Assembly: GCF_008271655.1 (NCBI RefSeq)
Contig: NZ_VKKX01000033.1
Location: 434,001 to 498,000 of the forward strand
Source: Gemmobacter caeruleus
GTDB lineage: Bacteria; Pseudomonadota; Alphaproteobacteria; Rhodobacterales; Rhodobacteraceae
Direction: 5' to 3'
DNA length: 64,000 bases
Position numbers and translations under genes: made by a program
Notes under the pieces: model-generated
Told to the model about the DNA's origin: nothing
The model's database searches: none
The model's input: only the letters and a program-made list of their open reading frames with translations
Part shown: positions 8,314 to 17,060 of the stretch, piece after piece
Layout: each line of letters begins with the position of its first letter
Position numbering within the stretch: position 1 is the stretch's first letter

Positions 8314-9224
8314 CCGCCCGCCCGTGAAAGCCCCGCCCGCAGCGCGGCGGCGAGCAAGAGGCCGAGCCAGCGCTGATCCGGCCCGTCGGCCCGGGAATTG
8401 AGCAGGACCGGCACCCGCGCGCCCAGCACCAGACTGGCGGTGCGGGCCTGGCCGTGCAGCTTCCACGCCTTGACGGTGGCATTGCCGGCCTCCAGCGATG
8501 GAAACAGGATCAGGTCGGCGCGCCCCGCGACCGGGCTTTGCGCCAGGCCCTTGATCCGCGCCGCCTCGGGCGACAGCGCCACGTCATAGCCAAAGGGACC
8601 GGCAACCACTGCGCCCTCCAGCCCCGGATCGGTGGCCAGCGCGGCGGCGTCGGTGGTGGCGGGTTGGGCGGCGCTGATCTTTTCTGACGCCGCGATGGCC
8701 GCCACCCGCAACGGCGTGATGCCCAAGCCGCGAAACAGCGGCAGCGCATTCAGGATCATGTCGCGCTTTTGCGCCAACGTGGGCAGGGGGGTGATGCCAT
8801 TGTCGGTCGCCCCGATCAGCCGGGGGATCGAGGGCATCTCGGCCATCGTCACATTTGACAGCGTGGCGCCCATGCGCAGCCCGGTCTCGCGCGCGACCAC
8901 CGCGCGCAGATAGGCGGCGCTGTCCACCTGACCCTTGACCAGCACATCGGCCCGGCCCGCCGCCACTTCGGCCACTGCCAACCGGGCGGCAATGCCGGCA
9001 TCGGCGCATTCGGCGATGTGCAGGCGGGCATGCAGCGCGGGCGTGACCGCCGCGCGCATGCGGACAGGATCGCCGGTCAGAAAGGCCTCTGATACCAGCC
9101 CACGGGACATGGCCACCTGAAGCGCGGCCAGCGTCGCCGGATCGTCGCCCCCGGCAATCGCCAGCCGCAGCGGCGGCAGGGTGGCGACCGCCTGTTCCAG
9201 TTCGGCAAAGCTGCGGATCACCAT
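8310..9224 (-). CDS. Phosphate acyltransferase (phosphate butyryl/acetyltransferase family)
   Basis: 304 residues resembling phosphate butyryltransferase (Ptb) and the catalytic domain of Pta. Visible landmarks are LAIAGGDDPATLAAL near the start, ADVLVKGQVDSAAYLRAV, then SNVTMAEM and the late GRADLILFPSLEAGNATVKAWK with the conserved GN. These enzymes move an acyl group between phosphate and CoA. Its ATG overlaps the end of the upstream kinase gene by 7 bases, so kinase and transferase are co-translated and probably act in sequence: acid to acyl phosphate to acyl-CoA, or the reverse. The acyl group is unknown; the aldehyde dehydrogenase and aminotransferase genes upstream suggest one derived from an omega-amino acid. 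Confidence 0.85.
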   Translation of the reverse strand: MVIRSFAELEQAVATLPPLRLAIAGGDDPATLAALQVAMSRGLVSEAFLTGDPVRMRAAVTPALHARLHIAECADAGIAARLAVAEVAAGRADVLVKGQVDSAAYLRAVVARETGLRMGATLSNVTMAEMPSIPRLIGATDNGITPLPTLAQKRDMILNALPLFRGLGITPLRVAAIAASEKISAAQPATTDAAALATDPGLEGAVVAGPFGYDVALSPEAARIKGLAQSPVAGRADLILFPSLEAGNATVKAWKLHGQARTASLVLGARVPVLLNSRADGPDQRWLGLLLAAALRAGLSRAGG

Positions 9225-10333
9225 GGCATCGGCTCCACCTCGGGGGCGACGGGCCAGACGCGCGCGGTCTCGGCCCCGGCCAGAACCCGCGCGGCACCGG
9301 CGGCGAGGGCCGCGCTTTCATGGCTGCCGGGATAGATCGTGACCGGCGCGAGTGGGGCGCAGCGCGCGCTCAGCACGGCGGTCATCCGGGCCGATTGCGC
9401 CATGCCGCCGGTCAGGATGATGCCATCAGGGCGGAAATCTAGCACCGCCGCCATGGCGCCGATGGCCTTGGCGATCTGATAGACCATCGCCTCCCATACC
9501 AGCGCGGCCTTGGCATCGCCGGCGTCGATCATCGCCTCTACCCGGCGCATGTCCTTGGTGCCGAGATAGGCGAAGACCCCGCCCTGGCCATAAAGCCGCC
9601 GCTTCAGCGCCTCATGGTCGAAGCGCCCGGAATAGCACAGGTCAATCAACGAAAGCGGCGGCAGGCCGCCCGCGCGCTCTGGCGAAAAGGGCGAGGATTC
9701 CATGCGGTTGGTGCTGTCCACGATCCGTCCGCCCCGCAGCGCCGCGACAGAGATGCCGGCCCCCAGATGCGCAACCACCGCGTTCAGGCTGTCAAAGGGT
9801 TTGTCCAGTTGCGCTGCCAGTTGCCGCCCGCAGGCCCGCACATTCAGCGCATGCACGAAGGAAAAGCGCGGCAGGTCGGGGCAGCCCGAGACCCGCGCCA
9901 CCGGCGGCAATTCATCGACCGAGACCGGATCGACGACATAGGCCGGGCAGCCCGCGCCCTCGGCCAGTCGCAGCGCCAGCGGCGCCCCCAGGTTGGAGGC
10001 GTGGTGATGCACGGGGCGGTGCAGCGCCAGATCGACCAGATCGGGATTGACCGCGATCACCCCGGCCGGCACCGGCGTCAGCATGCCGCCACGCCCGGCC
10101 ACCGCCACCAGTCGCAAGGGGCCGGGCTGACGCGCCAGCCAGGCCGCAATCGCCTCTGCCCGAAAGGGCAGTTGCGCGGCGATGTTGGGGAAACCGGCCA
10201 TGACCGTTTCGTCATGTTCCAGCGTTTCCTCGCGGACCGGCGTCACCGTCGCGCCCTGTGGTGCGAACAGGCCCAGCCGCGTCGTCGTGGTGCCGGGATT
10301 GATGGTCAGGATCAGCGGCGCGGCCATGGTCAC
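9218..10333 (-). CDS. Butyrate kinase-like acyl kinase
   Basis: 371 residues of the ASKHA acetate/butyrate kinase superfamily, closest in pattern to butyrate kinase. The phosphate-binding start LTINPGTTTTRLGLF, the HHASNLGAPLALRLA segment, VVAHLGAGISVAALRGGRIVDSTN and the late GIILTGGMAQS are all present. A GTG start gives a GTGA overlap with the aldehyde dehydrogenase gene; an ATG at 10327 is an alternative. The reaction is phosphorylation of a carboxylate to an acyl phosphate, which the phosphate acyltransferase gene product downstream can convert to the CoA thioester. Butyrate kinase is best known from anaerobes, so a biosynthetically reversed or catabolic activating role in this aerobic-type genome is worth noting. 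Confidence 0.85.
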   Translation of the reverse strand: MTMAAPLILTINPGTTTTRLGLFAPQGATVTPVREETLEHDETVMAGFPNIAAQLPFRAEAIAAWLARQPGPLRLVAVAGRGGMLTPVPAGVIAVNPDLVDLALHRPVHHHASNLGAPLALRLAEGAGCPAYVVDPVSVDELPPVARVSGCPDLPRFSFVHALNVRACGRQLAAQLDKPFDSLNAVVAHLGAGISVAALRGGRIVDSTNRMESSPFSPERAGGLPPLSLIDLCYSGRFDHEALKRRLYGQGGVFAYLGTKDMRRVEAMIDAGDAKAALVWEAMVYQIAKAIGAMAAVLDFRPDGIILTGGMAQSARMTAVLSARCAPLAPVTIYPGSHESAALAAGAARVLAGAETARVWPVAPEVEPMPW

Positions 10334-11769
10334 CCCGCGAAACTGTAGGCGGTTTTCACCGTGGTATAGAACTCCACCGCGTGCCGGCCCTGTTCCCGCG
10401 CGCCGTGCGAACTGCCCTTGGTGCCGCCGAAGGGCACATGGTAATCCACCCCCGCCGTCGGCAGGTTGACCATGACCATGCCCGCCTTCGCGCCACGCCG
10501 GAACGCCGTCGCATGTTTCAGCGATGCGGTGCAGATCCCCGCCGACAGGCCAAATTCGCTGTCATTCGCCACCGCCAGTGCCGCGTCGAAATCATCGACC
10601 TTGATCACCGTCGCGCAGGGACCAAAGATCTCTTCCCGTGCCACCCGCATCGCATTGGTCGCGCCCAGAAACAGCGCAGGCGCCTGAAAGAAGCCCTCGG
10701 TCGGGCCGTTCAGCCGCGCGCCGCCGATCACCTCGCAGCCTTCGGTGGCGGCGAGGGCGACATAATCCAGATTGCCGGCCAGTTGCGCCGCCGAGACGAC
10801 CGGCCCGATCTGGCTGGCGGGGTCTAGCGCGGGGCCGACACGCAGCGCCTGCATCTGCCGCGCCAGTTCGGCGACAAAGGCATCGTGGATACCCGCCTGC
10901 ACGATCAGCCGCGACGAGGCCGTGCAGCGCTGCCCGGTAGAGAAGAAGGCCCCGTTCAGGCAGGCGGCGACGGCGGTCGGCAGATCGGCATCATCCAGCA
11001 CGACCATCGGGTTCTTGCCGCCCATTTCCAGTTGCAGCTTGACCATCCGTTCGGCCCCGGCGCGGGCGATGGCGCGGCCGGTCGCGACCGATCCGGTAAA
11101 GCTGAGGGCCGTGATCTGCGGTGCCTCGACCATGGCGCGGCCCACGACCGAACCGGGGCCCATCACGAGGTTGAATACGCCGGGCGGGCAGCCGGCCTCA
11201 TGCAGGATGGTGGCCAGCAGATGCGCGCAGCCGGGCACGAGTTCGGCGGGCTTCAGCACCACCGCATTCCCGAAGGCCAGCGCCGGCGCGATCTTCCAGG
11301 CGGGGATGGCAATCGGGAAATTCCACGGCGTGATCAGCCCGACCACGCCCACGGGTTCGCGCGTCACCGTCGCCTCGACGCCGGGCCGGACCGAGGGCAG
11401 CGCCTCGCCGGGCAGACGCAGCGCCTCGCCGGCGAAAAAGCGGAAGATCTGCGCGGCGCGGCGGGTTTCGGCGATGGCCTCGGGCAGGATCTTGCCTTCT
11501 TCCCGCGCCAGCATGGTGCCGATCTCGGTCGCGCGGGCGTCGATGGCGGTGGCGACCCGATCCAGCAGATCGGCGCGCGCCTGCGGCCCCGCTGCCCACC
11601 AGCCGGGTTGCGCGCGGGCCGCGGCCTCGGCGGCCAGCGCCACGTCGGCGGCCGAGCCGGCGGCGTAATGCCCGATCAGATCCGACAGATCCGAGGGGTT
11701 GCGGTTTTCGGTCAAGTGGTCGCCCGGCAGCCAGCGGCCGTCGATCAGGTTCAGATGGGGTGTCGTCAT
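10330..11769 (-). CDS. NAD(P)-dependent aldehyde dehydrogenase
   Basis: 479 residues, a standard-length aldehyde dehydrogenase. The oxyanion-hole Asn lies in LITPWNFPIAIPAWK, the cofactor motif in SFTGSVATGRAIA, the general base Glu in LQLEMGGKNPMVVL and the catalytic Cys in FSTGQRCTASSRL. It resembles the group containing succinate semialdehyde, glutarate semialdehyde and 2-oxoglutarate semialdehyde dehydrogenases. It lies 75 bases downstream of the aminotransferase gene, with a hairpin and six T residues in between, and overlaps the kinase gene. The expected job is oxidation of the semialdehyde produced by the aminotransferase. The carbon-chain length of the substrate is not readable. Confidence 0.9.
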   Translation of the reverse strand: MTTPHLNLIDGRWLPGDHLTENRNPSDLSDLIGHYAAGSAADVALAAEAAARAQPGWWAAGPQARADLLDRVATAIDARATEIGTMLAREEGKILPEAIAETRRAAQIFRFFAGEALRLPGEALPSVRPGVEATVTREPVGVVGLITPWNFPIAIPAWKIAPALAFGNAVVLKPAELVPGCAHLLATILHEAGCPPGVFNLVMGPGSVVGRAMVEAPQITALSFTGSVATGRAIARAGAERMVKLQLEMGGKNPMVVLDDADLPTAVAACLNGAFFSTGQRCTASSRLIVQAGIHDAFVAELARQMQALRVGPALDPASQIGPVVSAAQLAGNLDYVALAATEGCEVIGGARLNGPTEGFFQAPALFLGATNAMRVAREEIFGPCATVIKVDDFDAALAVANDSEFGLSAGICTASLKHATAFRRGAKAGMVMVNLPTAGVDYHVPFGGTKGSSHGAREQGRHAVEFYTTVKTAYSFAG

Positions 11770-11782
11770 GGCATTTTCCCGG

Positions 11783-11820
11783 AAAAAAGCCGGCCGCGAC
11801 CTGCCGGGGGCAGGCCGGGC
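11783..11820 (-). terminator. Hairpin plus six-T run between the aminotransferase and aldehyde dehydrogenase genes
   Basis: On the minus strand GCCCGGCC can pair with GGCCGGC (one bulged base), followed immediately by TTTTTT; an alternative inner stem CCTGCC/GGCAGG competes. The form fits a Rho-independent terminator or attenuator that would lower expression of the aldehyde dehydrogenase, kinase and acyltransferase genes relative to the aminotransferase gene. Confidence 0.5.
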
Positions 11821-11844
11821 CGTCAGGGAGGGTACTGGGGTGGC

Positions 11845-13140
11845 TCAGGCCGCGCGTTTCATCGCGGCGGCCTCGATCGAGGCTTCGAGAATATCGAGCG
11901 CCTCTTGCAATTGCGGCATGGGAATGGTCAGCGGTGGCAGCAGCCGGATCACGTTATAGCGCGTGCCGCAAGACAGCAGGATCAGCCCGCGCGCCTCGGC
12001 CTCGGCCACGATGGCGGCGGTCAGCGCGGCGTCCGGGGCGTTGGTGGCGCGGTCCGTCACCAGTTCCAGCGCGTTCATCGCGCCGAGGCCCCGCACGGCG
12101 CCAATACATTCCATGCCCTGCCGGTCGGCGATCTGGGTCAGGCGGGCGCGGATCACCTCGCCGATCTCGCTGGCGCGGGCGCACAGGTCTTCATCGGCGA
12201 TCACGTCCAGCACCGCATGGGCGGCGGCGACGGCCAGCGGGTTGCCGGCATAGGTGCCGCCAATGCCGCCGGGACCGGGGGCATCGACGATCTCGGCCCG
12301 GCCCGTCACGGCCGAAAGCGGAAAGCCCCCCGCCAGCCCCTTGGCCATGGTCACCAGATCCGGCGCGACGCCGGAATGATCAAAGCCGAAGATGCGCCCG
12401 GTGCGCGCCATGCCGGCCTGCACCTCATCCGCGATCAAAACGATGCCGTGGCGGTCACAGATTTCACGCAGTGCGCGCAGGAAACTGAACGGCGCGATGT
12501 TGAAGCCGCCTTCGCCCTGCACGGGTTCGATGATGATGGCGGCCACGCGCTCCGGGTCCACCGACGAGGCGAGCAGGCGCTCCAGATGGGCAATAGCATC
12601 TGCCTCGGTCACGCCGTGAAATTCGTTCGGAAAGGGGGCATGCACGATCTCGGGCGGCATGGCGCCAAAGCCCTTCTTGTAGGGCGCGACCTTGCCGGTC
12701 AGCGCCATGCCCAGCAGAGTGCGGCCATGAAAGGCGCCGGAAAAGGCGATGACGCCCGACCGGCCGGTATGGGCGCGGGCCATTTTCACCGCATTCTCCA
12801 CCGCCTCGGCGCCCGTGGTTACAAGCATGGTTTTCTTGGGAAAATCGCCGGGCGTCGCTGCGTTCAGCCGCTCGGCCAGCGCGATATAGCCCTCATAGGG
12901 GGCGACGTGGAAACAGGTATGGGTAAAGGCCTGCGCCTGGGTCGCCACGGCGGCCATGACGCGGGGGTGGCGATGGCCGGTATTGTTCACCGCGATCCCG
13001 GCGGCGAAGTCGAGAAAGCGGCGCCCTTCGGCATCCCACAGTTCGGCATTCTCGGCGCGGGTGGCATAGATGCCGCGGGTGGCGACGCCGCGGGCGACGG
13101 CATCGGATTTGCGGGAGGCGAGCTGGGCGGTCTGGGTCAT
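11845..13140 (-). CDS. gabT: 4-aminobutyrate-type aminotransferase (class III, PLP)
   Basis: 431 residues of the omega-aminotransferase (GabT/PuuE) group. The pattern includes GRRFLDFAAGIAVNNTGHRHP, TTGAEAVENAVKMAR, FSGAFHGRTLLGMALTGKV, the HGIVLIADEVQAGMARTG segment with the PLP-contacting Asp, and the Schiff-base lysine in VTMAKGLAGG. It would move the amino group of GABA or a longer omega-amino acid to 2-oxoglutarate, giving a semialdehyde for the aldehyde dehydrogenase encoded downstream. It is divergent from an XRE-cupin regulator of the PuuR type, with a palindrome in its promoter. The gabT name reflects family; 5-aminovalerate or another chain length is equally possible. Confidence 0.88.
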   Translation of the reverse strand: MTQTAQLASRKSDAVARGVATRGIYATRAENAELWDAEGRRFLDFAAGIAVNNTGHRHPRVMAAVATQAQAFTHTCFHVAPYEGYIALAERLNAATPGDFPKKTMLVTTGAEAVENAVKMARAHTGRSGVIAFSGAFHGRTLLGMALTGKVAPYKKGFGAMPPEIVHAPFPNEFHGVTEADAIAHLERLLASSVDPERVAAIIIEPVQGEGGFNIAPFSFLRALREICDRHGIVLIADEVQAGMARTGRIFGFDHSGVAPDLVTMAKGLAGGFPLSAVTGRAEIVDAPGPGGIGGTYAGNPLAVAAAHAVLDVIADEDLCARASEIGEVIRARLTQIADRQGMECIGAVRGLGAMNALELVTDRATNAPDAALTAAIVAEAEARGLILLSCGTRYNVIRLLPPLTIPMPQLQEALDILEASIEAAAMKRAA

Positions 13141-13177
13141 GGCGCTCTCATATGGTTTGGTTTGCGCAGAATATGAC

Positions 13178-13193
13178 GCTCAAATAATTGAGC
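13178..13193. promoter_or_regulatory. Palindromic operator GCTCAA-ATAA-TTGAGC
   Basis: A perfect 6-base inverted repeat around ATAA, in the 150-base gap between the divergent aminotransferase and XRE-cupin regulator genes, 38 bases before the aminotransferase start codon. It is AT-rich against a GC-rich background. It is the natural candidate site for the neighbouring regulator, which would then control both genes. Binding is inferred. Confidence 0.6.
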
Positions 13194-13290
13194 AAGATGA
13201 TTCGTGAAAGATGCGCGATTTGGCAACAGATTGTGCGCTCTGCCCTGGCCCGATATGCTGGGGTAAAGGGCGGGCAGCCAGGGGAAAGCG

Positions 13291-13869
13291 ATGCAGGATT
13301 TCGATGTGGGCCAACGTCTGCGCCAGTTGCGGCAGGCTGCGGGGCAATCGCAGCGGCAATTGGCAGAGGCTTCGGGCGTGCCGCATGGCCAGATCTCCAT
13401 GATCGAGACCAACCGCTCCAGCCCCTCGGTCGCCTCGCTGCGCAAGATTCTGGGCGGGCTGAACATCACGATGTCGGAATTCTTTGAACCCGACATGCCG
13501 GCGAGCCAGGCGGTGTTCTTCAAGCCGCAAGAGATGCGCGACCTGACCACGCGGCTTTATTCGACGCTGGATGCCGCGCAGGGCAAGATGACGCTGGCGC
13601 AGGTGGGCGATGCCCGGGCGCATAACCTGCAAATCCTGCATGAACGCTATGAGCCGGGCGCCGATACCGGGGCGCAGATGCTGGAACATGCGTCGCATGA
13701 GGGCGGCGTGGTCATCGCGGGCGAGATCGAGGTGACGGTGGGTGAGGAATGCGCGGTGCTGAAGGCGGGGGACAGCTATCTGTTCGATTCCACCCGCCCG
13801 CACCGCTTTCGCAATATCGGCGATCGTGAGGCGGTCGTCGTTTCCGCCTGCACGCCGCCTTATCTGTAA
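13291..13869 (+). CDS. XRE-family transcriptional regulator with cupin domain (PuuR-like)
   Basis: 192 residues. An N-terminal helix-turn-helix (about residues 5-60) shows VGQRLRQLRQAAGQSQRQLAE and SQVPHG-like helix spacing ending in SPSVASLRKILGGLNI. The C-terminal cupin (about residues 105-185) shows HEGGVVIAGEIEVTVGEECAVLKAGD and RPHRFRN, the usual ligand pocket. The layout is that of PuuR, the putrescine/GABA-pathway repressor, and of related regulators of amine and amino acid catabolism. The start is supported by an AGGGGAAA ribosome site. It is divergent from the aminotransferase gene with a palindrome between them, so it probably senses the pathway's substrate or an intermediate and represses both directions. 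Confidence 0.9.
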   Translation: MQDFDVGQRLRQLRQAAGQSQRQLAEASGVPHGQISMIETNRSSPSVASLRKILGGLNITMSEFFEPDMPASQAVFFKPQEMRDLTTRLYSTLDAAQGKMTLAQVGDARAHNLQILHERYEPGADTGAQMLEHASHEGGVVIAGEIEVTVGEECAVLKAGDSYLFDSTRPHRFRNIGDREAVVVSACTPPYL

Positions 13870-13893
13870 GCCGCGCGCCCGGGGACGCGCGGC
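13870..13893. terminator. Hairpin between convergent genes
   Basis: GCCGCGCG / CGCGCGGC, a perfect 8-base stem with an 8-base loop, fills the short gap between the convergent regulator and binding-protein genes. No T-run follows on either strand, so its strength as a terminator is uncertain. Confidence 0.4.
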
Positions 13894-13899
13894 CGGGGG

Positions 13900-15072
13900 T
13901 CATTGCCCCATGAGCACCGCCATCGGCACCGGGCTGGAGATGCGCCATTCATCCACCCGGGCGGGCTTGCCATCGGTGATTTCGATGATCTGCATCAGGG
14001 CGGCATCCTGATGATGCAGCGCGGCGGTGAAGCTGCGCGGACCAAAGGCGGTCGGTTCATCCGTCATCTTTTCCAGTTCCGCCGTGACGGCGGCGCCCTC
14101 GACGCTGCCCGCACGCTCTACCGCCTTGGCCCAGAGGTCGATCAGCACATAGCCCGGATAGGCGTATTGGCTGGACGGGCGCGCGCCGGTCTTGGCGGCA
14201 TAGGCGGTGTTGAACGCCTCCACCTCCGCGCGCGGATCGTCGCCATAGATCGAGCCCTGAACCGGCACGACAAAGCCCGACAGATCCGGCACCGCATCCA
14301 GCCAGTAGGAGCCATCGACCGCAGAACCGTTCAGGATCAGCGCATTGATCCCGGCCGCGCGCAACTGCCGCACGGCCGCCGCCGCGCCGGGCATGACCGA
14401 ACATAGCATGATGACATCGGGCGGGGTCGGCAGGGCCTTGATCCGGGTGATCTGGCTGGCGATGGAGGCATCGTCGTTCTTGAACGTGTCGCGCCCGAGG
14501 ATCTGCGCGCCCTCCAGCTGCGGGAACATCCAGTCAAAGCCTTTGCAGATGCCCTTGTTATATTCGATGAACGTATCCTCCAGCACCCAGGCGGTGCGGG
14601 CGCCGCGCTTCGCATGGCTCCATTCCGCCATGGTCGCGCCCTGCACCGGCGCCAGGACCGAGGAGGAAAAGCTGTTGGGGCCGACGCCCTGAATGCCGGC
14701 CTTCACATCCTCGGCACAGAGGAAAAAGCTGTTCATCCCCTCGTTTTCCGCCATCAGTGCGGCGGGCGAGCCAAAGTCGTAATCGCAGGATACGACCATC
14801 ATCTGCGCACCCTGATCCAGCACGTCGAGCCCGGCCTTGGCGGCCTCGGCCCGGTCGGTGCGGGTATCGGCCTCCACCACCTTGATCTGTTCGCCCAACA
14901 GCCCGCCGGCGGCGTTGATTTCGTCGATGCGGATTTTGGCGGCGGTGGCGGCGGGGGTGTCATAGGCCTCCATCCAGCCGGATTTCGCGATGGCGAAACC
15001 GACCGTGATCTCGGCCAGCGCGGCCTGGGGGATGGCCAGCGCGCAAAGCGCCAGCAGGGCGGGGGTTCTCAT
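13900..15072 (-). CDS. Branched-chain amino acid-type ABC transporter substrate-binding protein
   Basis: 390 residues of the LivJ/LivK-like periplasmic-binding family. A Sec signal peptide MRTPALLALCALAIPQAALA is visible. The mature part shows FAIAKSGWMEAYDTPAATAAK, INAAGGLLGEQIKVVEADTRTD and the type I binding-protein pattern of alternating Rossmann-like lobes. It is the last gene of the leftward hydantoinase/ABC operon, overlapping the permease gene upstream (ATGA). LIV-type proteins bind amino acids, amides, urea and aromatic acids, so the ligand could be the lactam, hydantoin or amide hydrolysed by HyuA/HyuB. This is inference from the operon. Confidence 0.9.
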   Translation of the reverse strand: MRTPALLALCALAIPQAALAEITVGFAIAKSGWMEAYDTPAATAAKIRIDEINAAGGLLGEQIKVVEADTRTDRAEAAKAGLDVLDQGAQMMVVSCDYDFGSPAALMAENEGMNSFFLCAEDVKAGIQGVGPNSFSSSVLAPVQGATMAEWSHAKRGARTAWVLEDTFIEYNKGICKGFDWMFPQLEGAQILGRDTFKNDDASIASQITRIKALPTPPDVIMLCSVMPGAAAAVRQLRAAGINALILNGSAVDGSYWLDAVPDLSGFVVPVQGSIYGDDPRAEVEAFNTAYAAKTGARPSSQYAYPGYVLIDLWAKAVERAGSVEGAAVTAELEKMTDEPTAFGPRSFTAALHHQDAALMQIIEITDGKPARVDEWRISSPVPMAVLMGQ

Positions 15073-16148
15073 GTCTCTCTCCTGTCGGTAGCGGGTCCGT
15101 TATGGGTTGTGCCGCGTCCGGTGACCCAGCGGGCGGGCAAGGTGATCTCGCGCCCGGCCAGCAGCCCGGCGGGGCGAAAGATCAGAACAAGAATCATCGC
15201 GGCGGCGATGATGATTTCCTGGCTGCCGGCAGGCAGGGCAAAGGTGGTGGCGCCGAGGGTCACGCCCTTTTCCATGCGCACCAGCCCCTCTACCGCCAAG
15301 GACAGTGCCAGCACGCCGGCGACCGCGCCCGAAAGCGACCCGATCCCGCCCACGACCAGCATGGCCAGCATCAGGAAGGTCAGGTTCAGGTAATAGGCAT
15401 CGGGGTTGATGACGCCGATGAAATGCCCCATCAGCGCGCCGCCCACGCCGCAGAAAAAGGCCGACAGCACATAGGCGAGCAGGCGATGGCGGTAACGGTC
15501 GATGCCCGAGGCGCTGGCCGCCACCTCATCCTCGCGGGTGGCACGCAGCGCGAGGCCCGAGGCCGAAAGCCCGTAAAGGCTGGCGGCGATCAGCGCGGCC
15601 ACGGCCCAGCCAAGCGCGACCCAGGGGGTGACATAGCGATCCAGCCCGACGACCGAGGAGGTGCCGCCGGTGACCGGCGTCCAGTTCGCCCAGATCGTGT
15701 TGACCATCGCCAGAAAGGCAAAGGTCGCGATGGAGGCCGCGATCCCCGACAGCCGCAGGATCGCCGCGCCCGAGACCAGCGCCAGCAGCGCGGCCAGCGC
15801 GCCCCCCGTCAGCACTGCGGGCAGGGCGGGCCAGTCGGCGGCGGCGATCAGATCGGGCAGGCCGGGCAGCAGGGTGCCCTTCATCGCCGGTTTCAGCGTC
15901 AGCCAGGCCGAGACATAGGCGCCCACACAGGCAAAGGCTGCGTGGCCAAAGCTGACCACGCCGGAATTGCCGACAAAGATCCAGAACCCCGCGACCAGTG
16001 TCACGCGGATCAGTGTCTCGGTCGCCATGCGGGCGGTGGCCCGGTCGCCCATCGTGGTGGCGAGCAGCACGAAGGCCAGCAGGCCAAGCGCCAGCACAAG
16101 CGGGGTGCTGGCCGCCATGCGGCGGCGGATGGTGTGTTGCGACAGCAT
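15069..16148 (-). CDS. Branched-chain amino acid-type ABC transporter permease (LivM-like)
   Basis: 359 residues with about ten membrane segments. LivM-family marks include FVGNSGVVSFGHAAFACVGAYVSAWL near the first third, ALRATREDEVAASASGIDRYRHRL as the cytoplasmic coupling loop, and the closing LVLIFRPAGLLAGREI. It pairs with the LivH-like permease whose gene ends 3 bases after its upstream neighbour and with the two ATPases to form the importer. The C-terminal tail after the last helix is about 30 residues and polar. Confidence 0.92.
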   Translation of the reverse strand: MLSQHTIRRRMAASTPLVLALGLLAFVLLATTMGDRATARMATETLIRVTLVAGFWIFVGNSGVVSFGHAAFACVGAYVSAWLTLKPAMKGTLLPGLPDLIAAADWPALPAVLTGGALAALLALVSGAAILRLSGIAASIATFAFLAMVNTIWANWTPVTGGTSSVVGLDRYVTPWVALGWAVAALIAASLYGLSASGLALRATREDEVAASASGIDRYRHRLLAYVLSAFFCGVGGALMGHFIGVINPDAYYLNLTFLMLAMLVVGGIGSLSGAVAGVLALSLAVEGLVRMEKGVTLGATTFALPAGSQEIIIAAAMILVLIFRPAGLLAGREITLPARWVTGRGTTHNGPATDRRET

Positions 16149-16151
16149 GGG

Positions 16152-17060
16152 TCAGACCCTCGGTTTGGCGCCGGCGGGCGCGAAAAGGCCCTGCGGGCGG
16201 AACAGCAGGACCAGGATCACCAGCCCGTAGAGAAAGGCGTCGCGGAAGGGCCGCGCCTCTGCCGGCAGGGCCATCTGCAATAGGGCCGAGGCCGCACCGA
16301 TGGCAAAGCCGGCGGCGACGGCGCCCGCCAGGCTGCCCATGCCGCCCAGCACCGTGGCGATGAAGGCAATCAGCATGATCTGCCCGCCCATCCGCACATC
16401 GGCGACCCCGGTCTGCGCGACCATGACCAGCGCCACCACCGCCGCCAGCGCCCCCGACAGCGCAAAGGCGCCGGAAATCACCCGGTTAGCCCGCACGCCC
16501 AGCAGGCGCGCCATGCCGAAATCTTGCGCGGCGGCCCGCATCTCCAGCCCGATGCGCGAATGTTTGAGCATCAGCGCCAGCCCCGCCAGGATCAGCGCGA
16601 CCGCGCCGATGACCAGCAATTGCAGCAGCGGCACCTGCGCCCCGCCGATCTGCACCGGATGGCCCAGCCCGGCCCAGAGGCTCACGGCCTTGGGGCGGCT
16701 GCCATAGATGACCAGCAGCAGGTTTTGCAGCGCCACGCCAAGCGCGAAGCTCGCCACCATCAGCGCGACCGGCGCGGCGTTGCGCAGCGGGCGGAACACC
16801 GCCGCCTCGGCCAGCAGCGCGAGCGCCGCGCCAAAGCCCAGGATCACCGGGATCAGCAGCGGTGTCGGCAGGCGACCCAGACCCAGTTCGGCCACCGCCT
16901 GCGACGAGGGCAGGATCAGCGCAAAGACCGCACAGGCGATGAACTGGCCATGTGCAAAATTCACCAGCTGCATCACGCCAAAGATCAGCGCGATGCCAAG
17001 CGCCGCGATGGCGTAGATGCCGCCCAGCGACAGCGCGTCGAACAGAAGTTGCAGGCTCAT
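16152..17060 (-). CDS. Branched-chain amino acid-type ABC transporter permease (LivH-like)
   Basis: 302 residues from the start MSLQLLFDALSLGGIYAIAALG, which overlaps the upstream ATPase stop as ATGA; a longer in-frame extension is arginine-rich antisense-like sequence and was rejected. Family marks are LVNFAHGQFIACAVFAL, the coupling loop RAAAQDFGMARLLGVRANRVISGAFALSG and the closing LVILVLLFRPQGLFAP. It forms the channel with the LivM-like protein encoded downstream. The usual HLS-type loops are intact, so it looks functional. Confidence 0.92.
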   Translation of the reverse strand: MSLQLLFDALSLGGIYAIAALGIALIFGVMQLVNFAHGQFIACAVFALILPSSQAVAELGLGRLPTPLLIPVILGFGAALALLAEAAVFRPLRNAAPVALMVASFALGVALQNLLLVIYGSRPKAVSLWAGLGHPVQIGGAQVPLLQLLVIGAVALILAGLALMLKHSRIGLEMRAAAQDFGMARLLGVRANRVISGAFALSGALAAVVALVMVAQTGVADVRMGGQIMLIAFIATVLGGMGSLAGAVAAGFAIGAASALLQMALPAEARPFRDAFLYGLVILVLLFRPQGLFAPAGAKPRV

